NCBI GenBank assembly: GCA_014384545.1
Contig: JACNFQ010000044.1
Coordinates: 1 to 12,752, forward strand
DNA length: 12,752 nt
Source of the DNA: a bacterium
GTDB lineage: Bacteria > UBP7 > UBA6624
Reading direction: 5' to 3'
The notes beneath the pieces are model-generated. The model had not been told where the DNA came from. It worked only from the letters and a program-made list of their open reading frames with translations, and did not search any database. The translations under genes and the position numbers were made by a program. Shown piece by piece: positions 7,601 through 12,752 of this stretch (position 1 is the stretch's first letter; every line of letters begins with the position of its first letter).

Positions 7601-7636
7601 AGGGGGTATGTTAGACTGATTGCATGGAAGCACCAA
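7601..7636. promoter_or_regulatory. Divergent promoter region between csaB and the LapA-like gene
   Basis: Only 23 bases separate the two opposite start codons. TATGTT at 7607-7612 reads as a plus-strand -10 (4 of 6) and TAACAT at 7613-7608 as a minus-strand -10 (4 of 6), so the two overlap with near symmetry. For the minus strand, TTGGTG at 7636-7631 could be a -35 with a 17-bp spacer, lying inside the plus-strand gene; no good plus-strand -35 is visible. Predicted transcripts would start about at csaB's own ATG and about five bases before the plus-strand ATG, and neither gene has a Shine-Dalgarno sequence. This is a prediction from sequence only. Confidence 0.4.
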
Positions 7637-7902
7637 AGCCAAAAGACCAAGAAAAGGATGGAAGAACGAAGAAAAAAGGGCGCTCTGGCATCCCCATTAG
7701 TCTCTCCAAGTTGATCTTGGTGATCTTAGTGCTCCTTTTTGGCACTCTCCTCTATTCCATCGCCAGTCAATCGATTCAACTCTCTTTCTTGCCTCCGGGT
7801 GAGGGGGGACAATCACCCACACTTGCTCTGGGATGGTTGCTGGGGAGTTTCTTTGTGCTGGGATTTATCGCTGCCAAGATACCCATTCGCTGGAGGTTCT
7901 AA
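7624..7902 (+). CDS. LapA-like (DUF1049-type) small membrane protein
   Basis: The 92-residue protein has a very basic N-terminus (PKPKDQEKDGRTKKKGR), then two transmembrane helices at about 29-46 and 66-85 separated by a short polar hairpin, ending in a basic tail. The plan (helix, a loop with a hydrophobic beta-like QLSFL stretch, then a glycine-rich helix LALGWLLGSFFVLGFIAAK) is that of the LapA/DUF1049 family, whose E. coli member works with LapB in controlling lipopolysaccharide assembly. Unlike E. coli lapA, no TPR partner (lapB) follows. The ATG has no clear ribosome site, in keeping with a very short leader. Its stop overlaps the next start as TAATG, so it is in one unit with the isomerase gene. 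Any small two-helix membrane protein could resemble this. Confidence 0.6.
   Translation: MEAPKPKDQEKDGRTKKKGRSGIPISLSKLILVILVLLFGTLLYSIASQSIQLSFLPPGEGGQSPTLALGWLLGSFFVLGFIAAKIPIRWRF
7892..7896 (+). promoter_or_regulatory. Ribosome binding site of the PPIase lipoprotein gene
   Basis: GGAGG lies 5 bases before the ATG at 7902, within the last codons of the LapA-like gene. It settles the start at 7902 rather than the earlier in-frame ATG at 7833, and places the lipobox cysteine at residue 16. Confidence 0.8.
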
Positions 7903-8864
7903 TGAGAGATTTATTCCACTTTTGTCTTCTTTTGGGGGTGTCGTCATGCGTCGGGCAGGCTACAGACTCTTCACCCTATGGAGGGGGTCAGCAAACGCCC
8001 ACCGTTGTACACCCCATGGGTACACCCGCTGCTGCTACCTCTGTGGCACCTGCTGATGGCTTGCTTATCGTTAACGGTGTCACGATTACCGATGGCGACT
8101 TAAGTCTGATTTATAACCCTCAACCCACCCTGTCACCGATGGACTACCCACAAGAAGAGGGGCAAGCATTGTTAGACCGTGCTATTAACCGGGCACTCGT
8201 GTTGGGTGCCGCGCAAAGTGCTGGTTATTCGGACCCGGGCACCATTGATGGCACTGTCTGGAATAGGTACAAAGACCATTTGGCCGAGTCCTTCCTTATT
8301 AGTGCTTTCTTGGATAAAGAAGTGATGTCAGGTATTACCGTCTCACCTGCTGAAGTTGAGGCGTGGTATCTGGCGAACATCGACCAATTCCAACAACCTG
8401 CTCGTGTGGAGAGTAGCCATATCTTGATTTGCCATAGTGGCTCCCGTCAAGGGTGCGAGACAGAACGCACTGAAGAGGATGCGCTCGCGATTGCTGAGGA
8501 TTTGGCGGTTCAGGCTCTATCCGGGGTGGATTTTGCAGAGCTTGCGATTGAACACTCTGATGGACCTTCAGGTCCTGGTGGCGGAAGCCTTGGTTGGGCG
8601 TCTCAAGGGCAATTCGTACCTGCATTTGAAGAAGCTGCATTTGCGCTGGAAGTAGGTGACGTTTCGGGTGCTGTCAAGACTGATTTCGGGTACCACGTTA
8701 TCTTCGTTACCAATAAGGAAGCTGCAGGGGCAGCCACCTTAGATTTGGTTGCTGAGATGATTGCCGAACGGCTAAAGACGGAGAAGTCCCAACAAGCCGT
8801 TAGCCTCTTTGTGTCGGGATTGAGAGAGAGTGCAGAGATCGATGTCCCCCAACCCGCAGGCTGA
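7902..8864 (+). CDS. Parvulin-type peptidyl-prolyl isomerase lipoprotein
   Basis: This 320-residue predicted lipoprotein foldase is of the PpiC/PrsA/SurA kind. Residues 1-16 (MRDLFHFCLLLGVSSC) are a lipoprotein signal with C16 as the lipidation site, followed by a Pro/Thr/Gly-rich linker to about residue 50. Residues about 52-165 are the helical chaperone part typical of SurA-N-like proteins (DRAINRALVLGAA; VEAWYLANIDQFQQP). The parvulin domain spans about 168-270: SSHILI, DFAELAIEHSDGPSGPGGGSLGW, FVPAFEEAAFAL and FGYHVIFV are all standard. It would help exported proteins fold at the cell envelope. An unusual feature is a Cys pair, C177 and C185, in the first loop of the parvulin domain. Downstream trxB overlaps its 3' end by 23 bases. 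Confidence 0.92.
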   Translation: MRDLFHFCLLLGVSSCVGQATDSSPYGGGQQTPTVVHPMGTPAAATSVAPADGLLIVNGVTITDGDLSLIYNPQPTLSPMDYPQEEGQALLDRAINRALVLGAAQSAGYSDPGTIDGTVWNRYKDHLAESFLISAFLDKEVMSGITVSPAEVEAWYLANIDQFQQPARVESSHILICHSGSRQGCETERTEEDALAIAEDLAVQALSGVDFAELAIEHSDGPSGPGGGSLGWASQGQFVPAFEEAAFALEVGDVSGAVKTDFGYHVIFVTNKEAAGAATLDLVAEMIAERLKTEKSQQAVSLFVSGLRESAEIDVPQPAG

Positions 8865-9774
8865 CCTTGCGATCGTTGGGGGGGGTGCTGCCGGAATGGC
8901 TGCAGCGCTTTACTCCTCCAGAGCGACACTCAATGTCGTCCTCTTTGAGGGAGCAACACCGGGGGGACAAATCGCCCTAACCGATGAGGTTGAGAACTAC
9001 CCCGGACTTGGTGTTGAAGAACCGATTACAGGCCCCGAGATTGCAGGACTTTTCCAGCAACACGCAGAGAAGTTTGGCACCAAGGTGGAGTACGCATTGG
9101 TAGAGAAAGTTTCGGGTAAAGCAGGAGCTTTTTCTCTTGAGACCACAGCGGGAGTTTGGGTGGCAAGGGCATTGATGGTGGCGCCTGGCTCCAGCGCCCG
9201 GGCTATTGGGATTCCGGGAGAAAAAGAGATGATGGGGCGGGGAGTAAGCACCTGTGCTACCTGTGATGGTCCGTTTTTTAGGGGCAGAGAAGTGGTGGTG
9301 ATTGGTGGGGGCGATTCTGCCCTGCAAGAAGCTCTTTTCCTCACGAAATTTGCCAGTAAAGTGACTGTGGTTCATCGTCGTCAAGGTTTTAGTGCCTCCA
9401 CAGCACTCGTAAAGAGAGCTCAGGCTCATGACGGAATCGATTGGAAATTGGATTGCGTACCCGAGGCGATTTTGGGCGAAGGCGTGGTGGAGGGTGTCCG
9501 CATCCGTCACCTACCTTCGGATACGGTAGAGGACTTTGTCACAAGTGGGGTATTCATCTTTATTGGGCATACCCCCAACACCGCGTTCTTGCAGGGGTTT
9601 GTGGATTTAGACGCTTCAGGTTATGTCGTCGTAAATCGCGACCAGGCTACGAGTCGATCGGGTGTTTGGGCTGCTGGGGATTGTGCGGACCATCAGTACA
9701 AACAGTTGATTACGAGTGCTGGTGATGGCGTCAAAGCTGCCCTAAACGCAATCCACTTCCTAGAAACCCACTAA
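8842..9774 (+). CDS. trxB: Thioredoxin reductase TrxB
   Basis: This 310-residue cytoplasmic flavoenzyme uses NADPH to reduce thioredoxin. FAD binding: VGGGAAG at 12-18, GGQIALTDEVENYPG at 41-55 and the C-terminal GVWAAGDCAD at 274-283. The redox-active site is CATC at 138-141 followed by DGPFF. NADPH binding: GGGDSA at 155-160 and HRR at 178-180. The length is typical of the low-molecular-weight bacterial enzyme. The start is the ATG at 8842; a GTG at 8830 is also possible, and neither has a strong ribosome site, so it probably relies on coupling with the isomerase gene. Eight consecutive G at 8878-8885 encode the glycines of the FAD motif. No thioredoxin gene is in the window. Confidence 0.95.
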   Translation: MSPNPQADLAIVGGGAAGMAAALYSSRATLNVVLFEGATPGGQIALTDEVENYPGLGVEEPITGPEIAGLFQQHAEKFGTKVEYALVEKVSGKAGAFSLETTAGVWVARALMVAPGSSARAIGIPGEKEMMGRGVSTCATCDGPFFRGREVVVIGGGDSALQEALFLTKFASKVTVVHRRQGFSASTALVKRAQAHDGIDWKLDCVPEAILGEGVVEGVRIRHLPSDTVEDFVTSGVFIFIGHTPNTAFLQGFVDLDASGYVVVNRDQATSRSGVWAAGDCADHQYKQLITSAGDGVKAALNAIHFLETH

Positions 9775-9787
9775 CCCCACTCCCTTC

Positions 9788-9819
9788 GGTGGTTCTGTCG
9801 TGCCCCTCTTTAGAACACC
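9788..9819. terminator. Weak stem-loop between convergent genes
   Basis: The 53 bases between trxB and the convergent lipoprotein gene contain GGTGGTTCT (9788-9796) pairing with AGAACACC (9812-9819), with one bulged base and a loop of about 15. There is no T-run on either side, so this is a poor intrinsic terminator and may serve only as a bidirectional 3'-end structure, or be chance. Confidence 0.25.
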
Positions 9820-9827
9820 CCCGCGGG

Positions 9828-11210
9828 TTACTTGGTGGGTGAAGCCTTCCCTTTGTGGGACTTCTTGGTGGTGCGGATGAGAACATCAAAGTCCTCAAAG
9901 ACCCTATATCCACGATCCTGGACACATTCATCCAATTCGCCCCCGTTCCACAAGCAGATGAGGCGCTCGGCGACTTGGGCGCTTTGGAGCGAGTCGATGG
10001 AGGCAATCTCATTCCGATCCACAGTGAGGGGAGCATCGTTCGCATCCCAAATCCATCGATCGGTAAAGTCTGCGCCAGCTAAGACTGCTGAGGTCTGCAT
10101 ATCTAACAAGCGGGCACGACCAGTAGCCTCACAGATCCATAGATCGTTCTCCATCGCTTTTTCCATGCCCGCTTTCACAACTTCAAGAAACCCCCTTTTG
10201 TCGATGTGGTCAAAGAAATCCTCGTTGGCTACAGAGTCTACGATTCCCTTTATCGCGCTACTGAATTCCATGGAACCAAAACTGTCAGGATCTTCCAATA
10301 GTGCGACAATAGCTGCCACCGTATCCTCAACCACTTCCCTCACGAGGTCAGGTGCGACACCTCCAAAAGAGGCCCTATGCACCCATTCCACCAAGAGTGC
10401 CTTGACCTCGGCGATTCTGTAGGGGCGGGGGCTTCCGATGTCAAGAGGATATCCATAAGAACTGAAGTGGTTGCACTTTTGCTGTAGACCATCCAACCAG
10501 ACAAGCGTCTCAATCTCTGCAACATCACCCAGCCAGGCCATAAATGCCGGATGGGAGACACCCCATCTAAGGAGTTCATGTGCACTTCCCCAGCGATCTT
10601 CGGAGAGTTCTAACTCCAGAAAATCTCCAGGTGCTTCTCCAAGGGGGAACCCTGTTCGCAAGGCACAGTTGACTGTCTTCTTGTTGTTTGCAGCGACTTC
10701 GTTTTCTTCTTCGCTGTCCTCTTCCGCGATCGCATCATCTTTGGGATTGGTCGTCCTCTCAACACTAACCTCACCATCTTTAAGGTGGATTCGCAGGACC
10801 TCTTCGTCTCCTAATTCAACGCCGTCAACCCAATCTGCATCCGCCGTGTAAGGGCCACAATCACCTGCATCCATAGCATTGTTCGTGAGTACATCTAATG
10901 TCTCCAATGAAATAGGGGTTGCCCCATTACGGATGAGGGAACGCTCCAACGCTGCATCCAATTCGTCAGCTAAGAATGCGGCGTTTCCCTGCTCACCAAT
11001 TTGCATTCCTTGTTCGTTGGGCAACCATACACCCACACGCCCAGATGAAAGGCGCAATGGAGCGATTGTTCCTGCCGCCACATCCCACACGGAACCCTCA
11101 GTCGTTTTGGATCGCAAAGCGATTGAGAACGCTTCTGTGACTTCTTTTGTGCTGCAACTCGCCAATAGCAGAACGAAACCCACGATCCATCCGTTTCTTT
11201 TGTTGAACAT
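9828..11210 (-). CDS. Unrecognised lipoprotein with CsgG/LpoB-like N-terminal module
   Basis: This 460-residue protein is not assigned to a family. Residues 1-19 form a lipoprotein signal ending LASC, with C19 as the lipidation site. The next region, RVGVWLPNEQ (58-67) then FLADELDAALERSLIRNGATPISLETL (79-105), has the strand-then-amphipathic-helix pattern seen at the start of CsgG, LpoB, FlgO and TolB-N domains; this is a weak resemblance. Residues 157-178 form a very acidic linker (AEEDSEEENE) flanked by C118 and C182. The C-terminal two thirds is mostly helical, with further cysteines at 246, 360, 419 and 429, giving six in the mature protein and possible disulfides; it ends in a Lys-rich tail. 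The start is the ATG at 11210 with GGAGG 8 bases upstream; an ATG at 11225 would add five residues. A good promoter lies just upstream. It is probably an envelope component. Confidence 0.85.
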   Translation of the reverse strand: MFNKRNGWIVGFVLLLASCSTKEVTEAFSIALRSKTTEGSVWDVAAGTIAPLRLSSGRVGVWLPNEQGMQIGEQGNAAFLADELDAALERSLIRNGATPISLETLDVLTNNAMDAGDCGPYTADADWVDGVELGDEEVLRIHLKDGEVSVERTTNPKDDAIAEEDSEEENEVAANNKKTVNCALRTGFPLGEAPGDFLELELSEDRWGSAHELLRWGVSHPAFMAWLGDVAEIETLVWLDGLQQKCNHFSSYGYPLDIGSPRPYRIAEVKALLVEWVHRASFGGVAPDLVREVVEDTVAAIVALLEDPDSFGSMEFSSAIKGIVDSVANEDFFDHIDKRGFLEVVKAGMEKAMENDLWICEATGRARLLDMQTSAVLAGADFTDRWIWDANDAPLTVDRNEIASIDSLQSAQVAERLICLWNGGELDECVQDRGYRVFEDFDVLIRTTKKSHKGKASPTK

Positions 11211-11218
11211 ACCGAAAA

Positions 11219-11223
11219 CCTCC
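11219..11223 (-). promoter_or_regulatory. Ribosome binding site of the lipoprotein gene
   Basis: GGAGG sits 8 bases before the ATG at 11210, which gives a compact lipoprotein signal peptide. A competing ATG at 11225, itself preceded by GAGAGG, overlaps this site; use of that start would lengthen the signal by five residues. Confidence 0.6.
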
Positions 11224-11248
11224 ATTTTTCCTCTCTTAGCCAGCCGCG

Positions 11249-11277
11249 ACAATAGCACCAGCATAAACTACCGACAA
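11249..11277 (-). promoter_or_regulatory. Candidate sigma70 promoter of the lipoprotein gene
   Basis: On the minus strand the -35 TTGTCG (11277-11272) is separated by exactly 17 bases from the -10 TATTGT (11254-11249). The -10 is preceded by TGC, making an extended -10. Each hexamer matches 4 of 6 consensus bases. Transcription would start near 11242, leaving a leader of about 30 bases that contains the ribosome site. It lies in the 79-base gap after the barrel gene, so the lipoprotein gene can be expressed independently. Confidence 0.45.
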
Positions 11278-11289
11278 CCATGTGGCCAA

Positions 11290-11976
11290 CTACTTCTTTT
11301 CCTCTCCACCCCTTGCCTTACTTTTGTCTCCAAAGTAGGGCTCTACACCCAATGCGACCATCAATCCACCATCTCCAAGCGTTGTGCCCCCTACACGGAA
11401 GGACCATTTCCACTCTTCGTCTCCGCCAAACAGGGGATAGACAAACCCATAATTTGCACCAATGGAATTAGCATTAGACAGCTCACTTGGCTGTGCAGCC
11501 CCAGAAATCCCAGCGTAAAGTGAGGGGCTTCTACGACCCGCTGATTCATCAAAACGCCAATGGATTCGGAGCGAAGCCCCGAATCGCCCCCAATCATCAC
11601 TCCCTAATCCATTTGCCCAATCTCTGGTCGCGCTCTCGCCCCAAAGTTCAAACGTGCTCCTCAACCCCGAACCCCAAGAACCACTCTTCCAAAGATCCAA
11701 ACCGAAGTAAGGGCCAAGTGAATCACTCCCCAAAGCAGCCCCCAACCAAATAGGACCAATCGATCGGGGTTCCTCACGATCTAGTATCAAAGTATCCAAA
11801 TCCCCAGGCTTCTCATTCTTTGGAGCTGGAGTACCACTGTTCTCCTCTCCGCAGCCACTACATCCATCAATCGGTGTTGGTCCGCGAGATGCGAGTGGAT
11901 CTGCGCCTAGGGAACTCGGTATCATCCAAACAGACAACAAACCAATTACAACAATACCCACTAGAGATTTCCTCAT
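11290..11976 (-). CDS. Predicted secreted small outer-membrane beta-barrel protein
   Basis: The 228-residue product is unrecognised by family. Residues 1-25 are a Sec signal peptide (MRKSLVGIVVIGLL, cleavage near SLGA). A short mature N-terminus has a CSGC motif (C39, C42) and a Pro-rich linker. From residue 75 on, alternating hydrophobic/polar strands rich in Gly, Trp and Tyr appear, about 75-83, 88-96, 103-112, 130-141, 151-160, 171-181, 189-197 and 203-215: eight strands, the number of the smallest outer-membrane barrels. The last strand ends VEPYF, like an outer-membrane C-terminal signal, but a 13-residue charged tail follows. Start: ATG at 11976 with AAGGAGGG at 11987-11994, spacing 10. 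The lipoprotein gene follows 79 bases later on the same strand. Barrel status is inferred from pattern. Confidence 0.8.
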   Translation of the reverse strand: MRKSLVGIVVIGLLSVWMIPSSLGADPLASRGPTPIDGCSGCGEENSGTPAPKNEKPGDLDTLILDREEPRSIGPIWLGAALGSDSLGPYFGLDLWKSGSWGSGLRSTFELWGESATRDWANGLGSDDWGRFGASLRIHWRFDESAGRRSPSLYAGISGAAQPSELSNANSIGANYGFVYPLFGGDEEWKWSFRVGGTTLGDGGLMVALGVEPYFGDKSKARGGEEKK

Positions 11977-12048
11977 ACGCTCTAAGCCCTCCTTTTCTTA
12001 ATCAAACTGGCACTAGCCTAATGGTTGGGTGGAGGAATTTGGACTTGA

Positions 12049-12070
12049 AGTGGTAGACAAGTGATAGACA
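12049..12070. repeat. Tandem 11-bp direct repeat upstream of the barrel gene
   Basis: AGTGGTAGACA is followed immediately by AGTGATAGACA, 10 of 11 bases identical. The period is close to one helical turn, so both copies face the same side of DNA, as expected of a two-site operator. It lies 73-94 bases upstream of the barrel gene start, a usual place for a regulator. Confidence 0.5.
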
Positions 12071-12147
12071 GATTGCTGACATGATCACGAGAAAAATGAG
12101 TCTACGCGCGTGAATTGATGGATATTGGGGTTTATGCCCACTTACAG

Positions 12148-12177
12148 TTGAGTTATCACTGTTTGCAGCTCTCTATT
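12148..12177 (+). promoter_or_regulatory. Weak plus-strand promoter-like sequence
   Basis: TTGAGT (12148-12153) and TCTATT (12172-12177) are separated by 18 bases and match the -35 and -10 consensus in 4 of 6 positions each. A perfect AAGGAGGG follows at 12195-12202. No good gene follows, so it may be chance or drive a short or antisense transcript. Confidence 0.2.
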
Positions 12178-12221
12178 AGTGTTCTTGTAACGGTAAGGAG
12201 GGAATGTGTGGGGTGGGTGGA

Positions 12222-12267
12222 TGCCTCCCCTTTGGATTTCTCACTTATAGGGTGATATGGGGCGGCA
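12222..12267 (-). terminator. Imperfect nested hairpin downstream of the membrane gene
   Basis: TGCCTCCCC (12222-12230) pairs with GGGGCGGCA (12259-12267) with one mismatch; within the loop, TCAC (12241-12244) can pair with GTGA (12252-12255). It begins about 22 bases after the stop of the minus-strand membrane gene. No T-run follows, so intrinsic termination is uncertain. Confidence 0.3.
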
Positions 12268-12289
12268 CAGGTCTACTATTGAAAGGGGG

Positions 12290-12739
12290 CTATTTATGGG
12301 AAGTGGGGGGGCGAGTGGTTTGGCGCCAAGTGAGCCAGGCGATGAGACCAAGGAGAGGATAAGTAAGGTCCATGCGCCAAAAAGGTGTAGCCCCCACCAA
12401 GGCAAGGAGAGAGAACAGCGCCAGAGGGCGCTTCGTTTTGGATAGCCGCTCTACACCCCACCCCACCCACCACCCAATAAAGGGAACGAGGGGAGGAATC
12501 GTGGACAAGAGCAATGCCTCTTCACCCTGCCCATCCCTAATCTTCAAGAAAGCTGCAAACGCAACCAATGGCATTGTGACCAACCCTGCCCCCACACCCA
12601 GCATGAGTCGTCCTCCAGGATGTTTGCGATCGGGTGGAAAGAGGAGATTGGGTAGTAATGCCAATAAACTAGGTAAGAGGAACCCCGCAAACCACAACGA
12701 ACTGAATGAGAGCACCCCACCAAGAATGCCCCACACCAT
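12290..12739 (-). CDS. Polytopic membrane protein of unknown function
   Basis: This 149-residue, very hydrophobic protein has four or five predicted transmembrane segments (about 5-30, 44-65, 75-97, 104-121 and 124-138), short connecting loops (PPDRKHPGGR; KIRDGQGEE; ERLSKTKRP) and a short hydrophilic tail (RQTTRPPTSHK). I do not recognise the family, and no catalytic motif is visible; the Trp- and Gly-rich PFIGWWVGWG segment (86-95) is its most distinctive part. The start is the ATG at 12739, with GAGGTG (12747-12752) 7 bases upstream, at the very edge of the window. If that site sits inside an upstream gene, this is the last gene of an operon that continues to the right. Seven consecutive G (12305-12311, plus strand) lie near its 3' end. 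Confidence 0.75.
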   Translation of the reverse strand: MVWGILGGVLSFSSLWFAGFLLPSLLALLPNLLFPPDRKHPGGRLMLGVGAGLVTMPLVAFAAFLKIRDGQGEEALLLSTIPPLVPFIGWWVGWGVERLSKTKRPLALFSLLALVGATPFWRMDLTYPLLGLIAWLTWRQTTRPPTSHK

Positions 12740-12752
12740 CGCAGCCCACCTC

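Larger units (their letters stand above)
11977..12289. other. Intergenic region without a convincing gene
   Basis: These 313 bases between two minus-strand genes are more AT-rich at the left and G-rich near 12195-12220. They hold the ribosome site of the barrel gene (11987-11994), an 11-bp tandem repeat (12049-12070), an ACGCGCGT palindrome (12104-12111), a weak plus-strand promoter-like pair (12148-12177) followed by AAGGAGGG (12195-12202), and an imperfect hairpin (12222-12267). Only very short open frames are present. I see no tRNA or recognisable riboswitch. The promoter of the barrel gene should lie here, but no clear -35/-10 pair was found for it. Confidence 0.6.

Noticed and set aside
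10879-11523. A 214-codon open frame on the plus strand spanning the gap between two minus-strand genes
   Set aside because: It is antisense to the ends of the lipoprotein and barrel genes, both of which have signal peptides and strong ribosome sites. No comparable start signals or domain support the plus frame.
12197-12220. Possible G-quadruplex in the intergenic region
   Set aside because: Only three runs of three or more G are present, with the last run just two G, so a stable structure is doubtful.
12204-12362. A 52-codon plus-strand frame beginning MCGVGG, recalling the N-terminus of class II glutamine amidotransferases
   Set aside because: The resemblance ends after six residues, the ribosome site is only one or two bases from the ATG, and the frame runs antisense into the membrane gene. 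Probably coincidence.
1-12752. Mobile element, CRISPR, tRNA or rRNA content
   Set aside because: No transposase or integrase motifs, no regularly spaced repeats, and no tRNA-like cloverleaf or rRNA sequence were seen by eye on either strand.

Overview
The window comes from a bacterial chromosome of roughly even GC content, judged by eye. The organism looks diderm (outer membrane present): there are lipobox-bearing lipoproteins, a probable small outer-membrane beta-barrel and a LapA-like membrane protein. It also carries csaB, the gene for pyruvylating a cell-wall polysaccharide, which is best known from bacteria that anchor S-layers through SLH domains. The SDH iron-sulfur subunit has the SCAHGVCGSD signature, which I associate with the actinobacterial/Thermus-like branch of SDH. 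I cannot assign a phylum from this. Nothing suggests phage, plasmid, IS or CRISPR content.

Region 1 (1-7600, all minus strand) is one very tight nine-gene train read from right to left: csaB, a WecG/TagA/CpsF glycosyltransferase, a small FtsX-like membrane protein, an M23 (LytM/EnvC-type) peptidase, an S41 carboxyl-terminal protease, then sdhC, sdhD, sdhA and sdhB. Almost every junction is an ATGA, TTGA or TGATG stop/start overlap, so translational coupling is likely. The first five genes form an envelope cassette: polymer decoration plus peptidoglycan cleavage and its control. The middle three follow the common ftsX-envC-ctpA order, but ftsE is absent from the window and the FtsX-like protein has lost the cytoplasmic loop that normally contacts FtsE. 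The last four encode succinate dehydrogenase (respiratory complex II, TCA cycle).

Region 2 (7601-9774, plus strand) diverges from csaB across only 23 bases, which hold overlapping -10-like elements on the two strands. It has three genes: a LapA-like two-helix membrane protein, a parvulin-type peptidyl-prolyl isomerase lipoprotein, and thioredoxin reductase (trxB).

Region 3 (9775-12752, minus strand) holds less recognisable envelope genes: a 460-residue lipoprotein whose N-terminal part recalls CsgG/LpoB/TolB-N-like modules, a secreted protein with eight predicted barrel strands, and a polytopic membrane protein at the right edge. The 313-base gap between the last two contains an 11-bp tandem repeat and a weak hairpin but no convincing gene.

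The most interesting points are the FtsE-less minimal FtsX-like protein sitting between polymer-decoration enzymes and cell-wall hydrolase genes, the symmetric divergent promoter with apparently leaderless genes, the catalytic-residue change in the glycosyltransferase, and the unknown lipoprotein/barrel pair.
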